Assembly: GCA_964389805.1 (NCBI GenBank)
Contig: CAYMFU010000043.1
Coordinates: 1-41,892, forward strand
From: JAGTVG01 sp964389805
GTDB taxonomy: Bacteria; Bacteroidota; Bacteroidia; Cytophagales; Cyclobacteriaceae
DNA: 41,892 nt
Reading direction: 5' to 3'
The notes under the pieces are model-generated. The model searched no databases and was not told the DNA's origin. It saw only the letters and a program-made list of their open reading frames with translations. Both the position numbers and the translations under genes were made by a program. Of the stretch, positions 1 through 8,199 are shown piece by piece; the stretch's first letter is position 1, and every line of letters begins with the position of its first letter.

Positions 1-223
1 AAATGGATATCATTATCTGGATTCAAAACCTATCACCTTAACTTCTAAAGAACATCGTCCTGCCTACGGTTCCGATGGGGATTATTTCTCTAAAGCAAAT
101 GCAGAAGATGTTTTTGACTATGTATATGCAATGATGAATGAGGCTGATCCTGACCGATTCCCTGAACTATATAATAAAAACTACCATATTCCACAGTGGA
201 ATCCAGAGGTGATTGATAATTAA
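1..223 (+). CDS. C-terminal fragment of an unrecognised protein (cut by window edge)
   Basis: An open frame runs from the window edge (first full codon at base 2) to a TAA at 221-223, giving 73 residues with no start inside the window. The peptide is acidic and aromatic, with the stretch DYVYAMMNEADPDRFPELY near the middle and the end WNPEVIDN. Codon use resembles the neighbouring genes, so it is probably the true end of a gene that starts upstream of the window. I do not recognise the family. The next gene is on the opposite strand and converges on it, with only 26 bases between the two stops. Confidence 0.6.
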   Translation, partial: NGYHYLDSKPITLTSKEHRPAYGSDGDYFSKANAEDVFDYVYAMMNEADPDRFPELYNKNYHIPQWNPEVIDN

Positions 224-249
224 GCATGTGTATTAAAAAGAACCTTGAC

Positions 250-927
250 TTACGGTTCAACCTGGATCATATCTAAGGTAAAATCAGGTGTGCTTACAAC
301 ATTGGACTTATTAAGTGCCCGGTCCTGTATCATGACCTCAATTTTCAAAGTATCTCTAAACAGGAATAACCATCCTGAAGAGGTCATCCCATACCTTAGC
401 GATCCTTCCAAGGGTCTGATTACTAATCTTTGATCTTCTATTTTAGTGTTTAAAAGAGGGAATCTGCCATCAAATGTTTGGAAATACGGAGGTTGACGCC
501 AGTCAAATTCTTCATATTCACCATTTTTCTTTTCATAAAAACGGATAAATATATTGTAATGGTCGGGATTTAGTTCCACCCAGACAGTATCTTGCGGATT
601 CCCGTCATCGTCCCTCGTGATAATGTAATCTATTGGGTTGTATGGTGGCATATCTGGACTGTCACCATAATATATGGTGTCTCCATTTTGATCCAGAATT
701 ACATCATAGGGCTGGTATGGCTCATAAATATCAAAAGAAGTCAGTCCCAGGTCACCATCACCATCCTGAAAAAAGACACTTAAAATCAATGAGTCTGGCC
801 CCTCTACTTCTTTAAATTGAATATACTCGAAATCAATTGAAGGTACGACGGGCAGTTCAGGTGGTCGTGTGCAAAATGATAGTGCAAAGAAAGAAATAAA
901 CCCAGTGTATACTAATATCCGCTTCAT
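250..927 (-). CDS. Hypothetical lipoprotein
   Basis: The preferred start at 927 gives MKRILVYTGFISFFALSFC, a lipoprotein signal peptide with a lipobox (LSFC) at residues 16-19. An upstream in-frame ATG at 957 would put ten extra residues ahead of the signal, which is less likely. The mature protein, about 207 residues, is acidic. Early on it has DGDGDLGL, a pattern often seen in Bacteroidota lipoproteins and resembling a calcium-binding loop, although I cannot show that it binds calcium. The body looks rich in beta strands. It converges on the edge fragment and is divergent from the LuxE-like gene. No function can be assigned beyond an envelope lipoprotein. Confidence 0.75.
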   Translation of the reverse strand: MKRILVYTGFISFFALSFCTRPPELPVVPSIDFEYIQFKEVEGPDSLILSVFFQDGDGDLGLTSFDIYEPYQPYDVILDQNGDTIYYGDSPDMPPYNPIDYIITRDDDGNPQDTVWVELNPDHYNIFIRFYEKKNGEYEEFDWRQPPYFQTFDGRFPLLNTKIEDQRLVIRPLEGSLRYGMTSSGWLFLFRDTLKIEVMIQDRALNKSNVVSTPDFTLDMIQVEP

Positions 928-1009
928 CCAATATCCGTTCTTTCTTACAAATTTCAAACTTTATTTGAAAATTGAGTTATTTTATGAGGAAATTATTTAA
1001 TTAATAACG

Positions 1010-2002
1010 ATGAATAGGTTGAAAAGTTTTAAAGATCGTCTAAAAATCGTTGATAAAAACAGCTTCAACAGCTTTAGTATTGACCTTTTTCATTTTCAAT
1101 TTAGAAATAATCCCATTTATCATAAGTACATACAGTCATTGGGTGTTAAACCCGATTCCATTAAGCACCCAATAGACATTCCTTTTCTGCCAATTTCTAT
1201 CTTCAAGCATCAGGAAGTTAAAACATCGAGTTGGGATCATGATCTTACCTTTGATAGTTCAGGAACTACCGGTATGCAGTTCAGCAAACATTATATTGAA
1301 GATACTGATTTTTACAAGGATGTTTCATCCTCCATATTTAATCAGTTTTATGGTAATCCGGAAGATTTCATTATCCTGGCCCTGTTGCCATCGTATTTTG
1401 AAAGAGCTAATTCCTCCCTGATCTACATGGTAAAGCATTTGATTGAATTAACAGGATCTGAACATTCTGGTTTCTATTTATCGAATCTCTATGATTTAAA
1501 GATGAAAATTAACTATCTAAAGGGATCAACTGATAAAAAGATTATGCTCTGGGGTGTCACTTTTGCACTTTTGGATTTTGCCAGAAATTATCCTGTGAAT
1601 ATGAAGAACATGATTATAATAGAAACAGGAGGCATGAAAGGGAGAGGAGAAGAAATTGTTAGAACGGAACTACATGAACTACTGATTCAGAATTTACATA
1701 CGGATTCTATTCATTCAGAATATGGGATGACTGAATTATTATCTCAGGCTTACGCTATTGAAAATGGCTTGTTTCACTGTCCTCCCTGGATGAGTGTGAT
1801 ATCAAGGGAGATCAATGATCCATTTAGTATAGTATATGATGGTCGGCAAGGCGTTATAAACATAATAGACCTGGCTAACATTCACAGCTGCGCCTTTATA
1901 GCTACGAAGGACCTGGGGAGGGTATATCCCGATGGTACATTCGAAATTCTGGGAAGGATGGATAATTCAGATATGAGAGGATGTAATCTTCTTTTAAGCT
2001 GA
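1010..2002 (+). CDS. LuxE-like acyl-protein synthetase / acyltransferase
   Basis: The 330-residue protein matches the LuxE/PaaK branch of adenylate-forming enzymes. Near residue 79 it has DSSGTTG, equivalent to the Ser/Thr/Gly-rich nucleotide loop. Around residue 207 there is ETGGMKGRGEE, and near 239 SEYGMTELLSQ, as in LuxE relatives. It ends with GRMDNSDMRGCNLLLS, placing a Cys at residue 326. LuxE of bioluminescent bacteria is acylated on a Cys near its C-terminus, so C326 is a candidate acyl-carrying residue (inference). No luxC, luxD or luciferase gene is nearby, so a light-emission role is not implied. Bacteroidota carry such orphan genes, and their substrate is unknown to me. No signal peptide is present, so the protein is cytoplasmic. 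Confidence 0.8.
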   Translation: MNRLKSFKDRLKIVDKNSFNSFSIDLFHFQFRNNPIYHKYIQSLGVKPDSIKHPIDIPFLPISIFKHQEVKTSSWDHDLTFDSSGTTGMQFSKHYIEDTDFYKDVSSSIFNQFYGNPEDFIILALLPSYFERANSSLIYMVKHLIELTGSEHSGFYLSNLYDLKMKINYLKGSTDKKIMLWGVTFALLDFARNYPVNMKNMIIIETGGMKGRGEEIVRTELHELLIQNLHTDSIHSEYGMTELLSQAYAIENGLFHCPPWMSVISREINDPFSIVYDGRQGVINIIDLANIHSCAFIATKDLGRVYPDGTFEILGRMDNSDMRGCNLLLS

Positions 2003-2085
2003 TAATATTGATGTAAAGAAGTTGAATTATTGGTCAAACTTCTACAAATTGGAGTATAATATTTTTTAAACAAAATTTTTCTGAA

Positions 2086-3165
2086 ATGACACGATATTCC
2101 CGCAGGTCCTGGATTAAAAAGAACATGTTAATTGCAACTTCCGGTTCTGTATTTTCAATTCTGCCTGTTAAATCATTCGCATCTAAGAAAGGCAATCTCC
2201 AGTTGGCGATGCATTTAAACCTTAGAAATTCGGAAAGGCTCGATATTTGTCAACAAATGGGCGTTACGCATGCAATAACCGGGGCCCCATTCCGGAATAT
2301 AGGGAAGGATCAATATGACGCAGCGGCAAAAAAACTTAAGCAGGATTTCGAGGCAGCAGGTTTTACCATAGCGGGCATCGAGGGCCATCCTGTAGCCTTC
2401 GAAAAGATTAAGCTTGGCTTGAGTGGACGTGATGAGGAGATCGAAAATACGAATGCAGCAATAGAAGCATTGAGTAAAGCAGGTATCAACATGATATGCT
2501 ACAATTTCATGGCAGGTCTTGGATGGTATAGAACAACTTTCGATATTCCTGCACGGGGAGATGCCAAAACCAGTGAATTCAGTTACAGTGATTCGATGAA
2601 GCAGGGCTTAACAGAATGGGGTGAAGTCAGTGAGGAGGAAATGTGGGATAATATTACCTATTTCCTGGAAAGGGTGATTCCTGTGGCAGAAAAATATAAT
2701 GTAAAGATGGCTTTACATCCTGACGATCCGCCTATTTCCCCATTGCGTGGAATTGCACGTATTTGCACCAGCGCAAATAACTACCGGCGAATATTGAATA
2801 TAGCACCCAGTCCTGTAAATGGAATAACATTCTGTCAGGCGAATTTCAGAGCTATGGGAGAGAACATCTATGATCTCGCCAGGGAATTCTGCGAGTCTGG
2901 AAAAGTATTTTTCGTACATTTCAGGGATATTGAAGGGAAGGCAGATCGATTTCATGAGACCTTTCATGATAATGGTCCTACTGATATGGCTAAAATGCTG
3001 GAAATATACTCTAGATCTGGTTTCGTAGGACCTATCAGGCCTGACCATGCCCCAACCATGGCCGGGGAAAGCGGGGAAAGCAAGGGATATGGTATGACAG
3101 GCAAAGTTTTCGCCTTTGGATATATGAAAGGGCTAATGGATGCCAGGAATATAGCATATGAATAA
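2086..3165 (+). CDS. Mannonate dehydratase family protein with twin-arginine signal
   Basis: The 359-residue protein resembles UxuA, which dehydrates D-mannonate to 2-keto-3-deoxygluconate in hexuronate catabolism. The metal ligands known in UxuA structures (His, Cys, His, Asp) appear in order: H211 in MALHPDDPP, C250 in ITFCQANF, H278 in FVHFRDIEG and D320 in IRPDHAPTM. The N-terminus YSRRSWIKKNM followed by a hydrophobic stretch looks like a Tat signal ending near SFASKK. This would place the enzyme in the periplasm, unlike the cytoplasmic enterobacterial one. It is followed 47 bases later by the GH5 gene on the same strand and is probably cotranscribed. True substrate uncertain: some relatives may act on other sugar acids. 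Confidence 0.82.
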   Translation: MTRYSRRSWIKKNMLIATSGSVFSILPVKSFASKKGNLQLAMHLNLRNSERLDICQQMGVTHAITGAPFRNIGKDQYDAAAKKLKQDFEAAGFTIAGIEGHPVAFEKIKLGLSGRDEEIENTNAAIEALSKAGINMICYNFMAGLGWYRTTFDIPARGDAKTSEFSYSDSMKQGLTEWGEVSEEEMWDNITYFLERVIPVAEKYNVKMALHPDDPPISPLRGIARICTSANNYRRILNIAPSPVNGITFCQANFRAMGENIYDLAREFCESGKVFFVHFRDIEGKADRFHETFHDNGPTDMAKMLEIYSRSGFVGPIRPDHAPTMAGESGESKGYGMTGKVFAFGYMKGLMDARNIAYE

Positions 3166-3212
3166 ATCGAATATATTCATCCTTAGAAACCACAGATAAA
3201 CAATCTATTGTT

Positions 3213-4421
3213 ATGAAAAAGATGACCGTCAACCGTCGTAAATTTATTAAGACATCAGTTGCTGCCACTGTTTTGGGAAGTGTTGGAATTGGTTGTGAGC
3301 AGAATAAACAATTGAAAGAAAATGATGCAGATATCAATTCTTCAACCATCCCTAGATGGCGGGGATTTAACCTGTTGGAAAAATTTATTGCAACGCGAAT
3401 GAATGACCCGTTCAAGGAATCGGATTTTGAGATGATAGCTGAAATGGGCTTTGATTTTGTCCGCCTTCCCATGTCATACTGGTGTTGGTCAGATCCGAAC
3501 AACTGGAAAGAATTGAGAGAGAAGCCGCTTAAGGAGATTGACCAGGCTGTCGATTTTGGGAAACAGTATGGAATTCATGTTAGTTTGAATTTTCACCGTG
3601 CACCAGGATATTCCGTCGACCGGTCGGCGGAAGAACCTTTCAACCTCTGGACGGATGAAGAAGCACAGGAGGCGTTTGACTATCATTGGGCCCACTTTGC
3701 TGACCGGTATAAAGGGATTCCAAATAAGCAAGTGAGTTTCAACCTGGTGAATGAACCAGCTACACTAACAATAGAACGTAAAGAACCAGTACCCGTAGAA
3801 TTTCATGATAAAGTGATGCGACGAGTAGTGAAAGCCATCCGGGACCTTGATCCGAACAGGTTAATTATAGCTGATGGCTTGTGGTGGTCAAGAGAGCCCA
3901 TACCTACATTGGCTGACCTTAATGTAGTTCAGAGTACACGGGGTTATGAACCTTCACAGATTACCCATTACCTGGCTTCCTGGGTGGATGGAGCCACCGA
4001 ATGGCCCTTACCAACCTGGCCACTTGAACCACTGGAGTCTACCGAATTGCGGTGGGCGACAAACGTGATGAATCAACATTATTTGGATAATCTAAAGAAA
4101 TGGGGTGTTTCCTGGGATCAGGCCTGGGATGATAAACGGATCAAGATGCAGATGATCGACCCTTGGAAGAAGCTTGAAGAGATGGGGGTAAGTGTTCATG
4201 TGGGTGAGTTTGGTGCCTATAACAAAACTCCTCATTATGTGGTGTTGGTCTGGTTACGGGAATTGATGTCCCAATGGAAAACAGCAGGCTGGGGTTGGGC
4301 GATGTGGAATTTCAGGGGTGCTTTTGGTATTCTTGATAGTGGAAGAGAGGATATTAAATATGAGGACTATAAAGGACACAAACTGGATCGGGAAATGCTG
4401 GAGATCTTGAAGGAGTTTTAG
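3213..4421 (+). CDS. Glycoside hydrolase family 5 (cellulase-type) with Tat/lipoprotein-like signal
   Basis: A GH5-type (beta/alpha)8 retaining glycosidase of 402 residues. The signature LVNEP gives the acid/base Glu at E181, and VHVGEFGAYN gives the candidate nucleophile E332. RGFNLLEKF and the segment FDFVRLPMSYWCW near residue 90 are typical of the family's first strands. The N-terminus has NRRKFIKTS, a twin-arginine motif, followed by a hydrophobic stretch and VGIGCEQ, a possible lipobox, so export is likely. A second in-frame ATG at 3222 would also preserve the signal. It follows the mannonate dehydratase gene. The glycan substrate cannot be read from sequence; family members cut beta-1,4-glucans, mannans and others. 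Confidence 0.87.
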   Translation: MKKMTVNRRKFIKTSVAATVLGSVGIGCEQNKQLKENDADINSSTIPRWRGFNLLEKFIATRMNDPFKESDFEMIAEMGFDFVRLPMSYWCWSDPNNWKELREKPLKEIDQAVDFGKQYGIHVSLNFHRAPGYSVDRSAEEPFNLWTDEEAQEAFDYHWAHFADRYKGIPNKQVSFNLVNEPATLTIERKEPVPVEFHDKVMRRVVKAIRDLDPNRLIIADGLWWSREPIPTLADLNVVQSTRGYEPSQITHYLASWVDGATEWPLPTWPLEPLESTELRWATNVMNQHYLDNLKKWGVSWDQAWDDKRIKMQMIDPWKKLEEMGVSVHVGEFGAYNKTPHYVVLVWLRELMSQWKTAGWGWAMWNFRGAFGILDSGREDIKYEDYKGHKLDREMLEILKEF

Positions 4422-4467
4422 AAATTTAGCTTAGATACAAGATATTTATTTAGATTTTAACAGATAT

Positions 4468-5508
4468 TTAATCAATGCACGAATAATTTTTATCATGATG
4501 CATGGCATGTCCCCAACCGAGGATCTCTTCATTTTTAAGACCATCTACTGCTTTTAAGTATCCTGCCTCTACCAATCCACCAACCTGAAAATATACTGCG
4601 TCTACATCAGAATTCTTCCAATCCGGAAAATGAGTAAATCCACCATCAGGCTTTCGGCAGGATAATATCCATTGGATTGCGTTCTTATATGCCTCTTTTA
4701 TTTGTGGATCATCTTGATCAGCTAGTTGACGAAGAATAAAAAGTGCATCAAAACAGGCATGAACATCCCAATCGGGCTCAAATAAGTGCCATGATCCATC
4801 TTGCTGTTGATCTTTTATTACTTTTTCAATCATAATTTTTGCTTTTGGAGTAGGTTGGCCTATTAGCCGATAGTAATGGGCTGCATGAAAGGTGGCAGCT
4901 ACATGATTTTGTAAATAGCCATCCTCCTTTTGCTCTATTGAGATATAATCCCGCATTTTTTGATCAATATTATGTGGCATTGGTATACCTAAAGCACTAT
5001 AAAATAATGGAAAGAAACTTGTTGTATATAAAGGTAGATCCTTGAATTGTCCATTCTCAAAGAAAAAATCCACAACAGACATTGGATTGTATTTTGGTTT
5101 CCGGCCAAGAAGCCTCAGGGCAACAATACTCTGAGTTGTATTATAAAGTTTGGCCAAGGGGCCATTTTGGTCCATACTACCTGTGGGTGCATAAAAAGCA
5201 CCATCTGATTTCTGACACTTAAGAAAAAATTCAATCGTTTTATCCGGATAGGGTAGTTCCCATCCGAAAGTAGCACTTAGTATGGTTGCATAAGCAGGTG
5301 CGGCGATTCCGGAAAGCTCGGTGTCAGAGGTGCCTTTATAATTTGGATCGATCCCAGGACGGAAAGATCCGTCCTTGTTTGCAACCTCGTTCAGAAAACT
5401 TTTTACCCCGTTTAAAACGTCGGTTTGCATGCTTTTGCATGAGTATAAACCAAATGATAAGGCTCCTGAAAAAATAGTTGCATGTGCGATAAATCTACGA
5501 CGTTTCAT
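4468..5508 (-). CDS. Prenyltransferase/squalene-oxidase repeat lipoprotein
   Basis: This 346-residue protein carries repeated units of the alpha/alpha-toroid type, each with a Q/K-x-x-D-G-aromatic core: QKSDGAFYAP (about 101), EQKEDGYLQN (about 193), QQQDGSWHLF (about 235) and RKPDGGFTHF (about 287). The fold is shared by terpene cyclases and prenyltransferase beta subunits, but I see no DxDD cyclization motif, so catalysis is not supported. The N-terminus MKRRRFIAHA plus a hydrophobic stretch ends at LYSC, which suits a lipoprotein that may use Tat. It converges on the GH5 gene with 46 bases between the stops. Function unknown; a carbohydrate- or lipid-related envelope role is only a guess from context. 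Confidence 0.78.
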   Translation of the reverse strand: MKRRRFIAHATIFSGALSFGLYSCKSMQTDVLNGVKSFLNEVANKDGSFRPGIDPNYKGTSDTELSGIAAPAYATILSATFGWELPYPDKTIEFFLKCQKSDGAFYAPTGSMDQNGPLAKLYNTTQSIVALRLLGRKPKYNPMSVVDFFFENGQFKDLPLYTTSFFPLFYSALGIPMPHNIDQKMRDYISIEQKEDGYLQNHVAATFHAAHYYRLIGQPTPKAKIMIEKVIKDQQQDGSWHLFEPDWDVHACFDALFILRQLADQDDPQIKEAYKNAIQWILSCRKPDGGFTHFPDWKNSDVDAVYFQVGGLVEAGYLKAVDGLKNEEILGWGHAMHHDKNYSCID

Positions 5509-5709
5509 GAGATATATAATCTTCTTGTTTGCATAAATTGAAAATATAAATAAAAAACTATTGGGGCCGTAATTTGTAAAATAACGTTACAACAGATATC
5601 CGAAAGGGCATATAATTGTCACTTGCGATTTCAAGTATTAATTTTTCATTGAAGGCCCGAGTTGTTGCCATACTTCCTAATTTTTTATTAATATAGTTGA
5701 AAAAAAAAT

Positions 5710-6717
5710 ATGCCCAAAGCTAAAATGAAAGAAGTAAGATGGGGTATAATAGGGGTTGGCGATGTATGCGAAGTAAAAAGCGGTCCGGCTTTTAACCTGG
5801 TAAACCATTCAAAATTGGTCGCTGTGATGCGTCGAAACTCAGATAAGGCTGCAGATTATGCGAGAAGACACAATGTGCCCAAGTGGTATGACAATGCTGA
5901 AAAGTTGATCAATGATCCTGATATTAATGCAATTTATATTGCCACTCCTCCAGGCTCTCATATGGAGTATACCCTTATGTCAGCAAATGCAGGCAAACCT
6001 GTTTATGTTGAAAAACCTATGGCCAGAACATATGAAGAATGCGTAAAAATGGTTGAAGTATGTGAAAAGGCCAGGGTGCCCCTGTTTGTAGCTTACTATA
6101 GAAGAAGGTTGCCTAATTTTTTGAAGATCAAGGAATTGGTACAGGAAGGAGCTATTGGTGATATTCGCCATGTAAATATTAAATTATATAAAACGCTTCA
6201 GCCGGATATTGTAGGAGCAAGTGGTAATAAGGATAACTGGCGTGTATTCCCTGAAATAGCGGGCGGAGGGTATTTTTACGATCTTGCATCCCATCAGCTG
6301 GATTTTCTGGACTATCTTTTTGGTCCTGTTGTTGAAGCAAAAGGTTTTGCTCATAACCAGGCAGGATTATACCCTGCAGAAGACATTGTTTCAGGATCAT
6401 TCTATTTTGAGAATAGCGTTGTGGGTCAGGGAACCTGGTGTTTTACTACTTCCAATACCTCGGATATAGAAGAAACAACAATTATTGGAAGCAAAGGGCA
6501 GATTAGCTTCAGTTATTTTGGAGATGGATCTGTTAAGCTTGAAATAGAAGGTCAGGATAAGAAAATAATTCCCTTTACGTTACCAAGAAATATTCAATTA
6601 CCTCTTATCAACACTATTGTCAGGGAATTAAGGGATGAGGAAATATGCCCAAGTACCGGAGTAAGCGGCTCAAGAACTAATTGGGTAATGGAAAAGTTAT
6701 GCAAACCTATATTTTAG
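5710..6717 (+). CDS. Gfo/Idh/MocA family NAD(P)-dependent oxidoreductase
   Basis: The 335-residue protein begins with a Rossmann fold, WGIIGVGDVCE near residue 10, and has the family's catalytic Lys in VYVEKPMAR (EKP motif near residue 99). The C-terminal alpha/beta domain contains GGGYFYDLASHQLDFLDYLFG, with Asp and His that usually sit at the substrate site. Members oxidise or reduce sugars, inositols or sugar derivatives. No export signal is seen, so the protein should be cytoplasmic. An alternative start at the sixth residue (MKEVRWG) is possible. It stands alone between a divergent neighbour and a small lipoprotein gene. The substrate cannot be named. Confidence 0.85.
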   Translation: MPKAKMKEVRWGIIGVGDVCEVKSGPAFNLVNHSKLVAVMRRNSDKAADYARRHNVPKWYDNAEKLINDPDINAIYIATPPGSHMEYTLMSANAGKPVYVEKPMARTYEECVKMVEVCEKARVPLFVAYYRRRLPNFLKIKELVQEGAIGDIRHVNIKLYKTLQPDIVGASGNKDNWRVFPEIAGGGYFYDLASHQLDFLDYLFGPVVEAKGFAHNQAGLYPAEDIVSGSFYFENSVVGQGTWCFTTSNTSDIEETTIIGSKGQISFSYFGDGSVKLEIEGQDKKIIPFTLPRNIQLPLINTIVRELRDEEICPSTGVSGSRTNWVMEKLCKPIF

Positions 6718-6821
6718 GTCTTTTTCCCATTTACACATACAAAAAATACTAAATAGGATTTAAAAGCGTTTACTTTTATTAGAATGGGAATATTAATTGT
6801 TGAATTATTCAATTCATCAGT

Positions 6822-6851
6822 TTTGAATAGCTCAGCGATTATATATATTTG
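6822..6851 (+). promoter_or_regulatory. Bacteroidota-type promoter for the small lipoprotein
   Basis: TTTG at 6822-6825 and TATATTTG at 6844-6851 are 18 bases apart, matching the -33/-7 pattern known for the Bacteroidota primary sigma factor (TTTG, then TAnnTTTG). Transcription would begin near 6858, about 16 bases before the ATG at 6874. This supports the small gene being real. Confidence 0.55.
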
Positions 6852-6873
6852 TTCACAATAAAAATGTTAAACT

Positions 6874-7008
6874 ATGTATAAATTAAGAATCATAGCATTA
6901 CTTCTCGCAATTGGTGTATTAGGGATATCAGCATGTGCTCAAAAAACCTGTCCAACCTATACAGAAGACAGTATTCAAAAGCAGGAGTTAAACGAAAAGG
7001 ATGTTTAG
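6874..7008 (+). CDS. Small lipoprotein, 44 residues, with CPTYT motif
   Basis: The short frame starts MYKLRIIALLLAIGVLGISAC, a textbook lipoprotein signal with lipobox ISAC (Cys at residue 21), followed by AQKTCPTYTEDS and a charged tail ending EKDV. The mature peptide would be only about 24 residues. I believe short Bacteroidota peptides with a Cys-Pro-Thr-Tyr motif occur elsewhere, but I cannot confirm that here. A well-matched promoter lies directly upstream. The stop is 12 bases from the convergent stop of the response regulator gene. Role unknown. Confidence 0.7.
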   Translation: MYKLRIIALLLAIGVLGISACAQKTCPTYTEDSIQKQELNEKDV

Positions 7009-7020
7009 ATAGGAATATCT

Positions 7021-8178
7021 TTATAGCATTGCATATTTGGATATATCGTCTTTTGTAATTTCGGTATTACACATAATAACCAGCCTTTCTATCACATTCC
7101 TGATTTCACGGATATTACCGGTCCATGGCATGTTCTGAAGCATTTTGATGGCTTCAGGCGTGATTGATTTTTGCTTGTCACCATATTCAATAGCAATATC
7201 ATTTAAAAATCTGTCAACCAGCAATGGCACATCATCCTTTCTTTCACTAAGAGGAGGGACATTTATAATTATCACACCGATTCTATGATATAGGTCTTCC
7301 CGAAATTTATTCTCGCCAATCTCCTTTTTAAGGTCCTTATTTGTAGCCGCTATTACTCTTGTATCAACCTTAATATCTTTATCGCCACCCACCCTGTTGA
7401 TTCTGTTTTCCTGGAGTGCCCTCAAAACTTTAGCTTGGGCAGAAAGGCTCATATCTCCTATTTCATCAAGGAACAAAGTCCCCCCATTCGCCTGTTCGAA
7501 TTTTCCGATTCTTTGTTTAACGGCAGAAGTAAAAGAGCCTTTTTCATGACCGAATAGCTCACTTTCTATTAATTCAGATGGGATTGCCGCACAATTAACT
7601 TCTACTAGGGGTAATTTGTGACGGTTGCTTTTTTCATGTATCCATCTGGCAACCAATTCCTTACCTGTGCCATTGTCGCCCGTTATTAATACTCTGGCAT
7701 CGGTAGGAGCTACCTTTTCAATAGTCTCTTTTACCTGATTGATTGCAGCTGATTCACCCACAATATCATACGCTTTGGATATTTTTCTTTTAAGAGTTTT
7801 TGTCTCATTTACCAGGTGTGATTTATCTTGTGCGTTCCTCAGGGTTAAAAGAAGCCTGTTAAGGTCTGGGGGTTTCTGAATAAAGTCAAAAGCTCCCTTC
7901 TTTGTAGCCTCAACAGCTGTTTCTATGGTACCATGTGCGGATATCATGATAAATGGCGTATCAACACCTGATGATATAGACCGTTCCAATACCTCTATAC
8001 CATCCAGTTTCGGCATTTTAATATCGCATAAAACAACGTCAAATTTGTTGTTTTCAAGCATTTCAAGTCCTATTTCTCCATCTGAAGCTTCATCAACCTG
8101 GTACTTTTCGTATTCTAAAATTTCGCGCAGGGTATTTCTTATGCTAGCTTCGTCGTCAATTATTAATATTTTGGGCAT
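7021..8178 (-). CDS. NtrC-family sigma-54-type response regulator lacking a C-terminal HTH
   Basis: At 385 residues this is shorter than typical NtrC/AtoC proteins (about 440-470). The receiver domain (1-120) has acidic residues D8/D9/E10, phospho-acceptor D52 and K102. The AAA+ domain follows, with Walker A GDNGTGKE (167-174), Walker B GGTLFLDEIGD (232-242) and arginine-finger region FREDLYHRI (about 292). The sigma-54 contact loop reads GSFTSA (214-219) rather than GAFTGA. After NIREIRNVIER the protein stops within about 20 residues, so the Fis-type DNA-binding helix-turn-helix is missing. It lies immediately downstream of RNase P RNA on the same strand. No partner kinase is adjacent. Whether it still activates sigma-54 cannot be read from sequence. 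Confidence 0.9.
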   Translation of the reverse strand: MPKILIIDDEASIRNTLREILEYEKYQVDEASDGEIGLEMLENNKFDVVLCDIKMPKLDGIEVLERSISSGVDTPFIMISAHGTIETAVEATKKGAFDFIQKPPDLNRLLLTLRNAQDKSHLVNETKTLKRKISKAYDIVGESAAINQVKETIEKVAPTDARVLITGDNGTGKELVARWIHEKSNRHKLPLVEVNCAAIPSELIESELFGHEKGSFTSAVKQRIGKFEQANGGTLFLDEIGDMSLSAQAKVLRALQENRINRVGGDKDIKVDTRVIAATNKDLKKEIGENKFREDLYHRIGVIIINVPPLSERKDDVPLLVDRFLNDIAIEYGDKQKSITPEAIKMLQNMPWTGNIREIRNVIERLVIMCNTEITKDDISKYAML

Positions 8179-8199
8179 ATTTAAATTAATTTAAAAAAA

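Noticed and set aside
1010..2002. Bioluminescence operon
   Set aside because: Only the LuxE-like gene is present; no luxA, B, C or D relatives are within the window.
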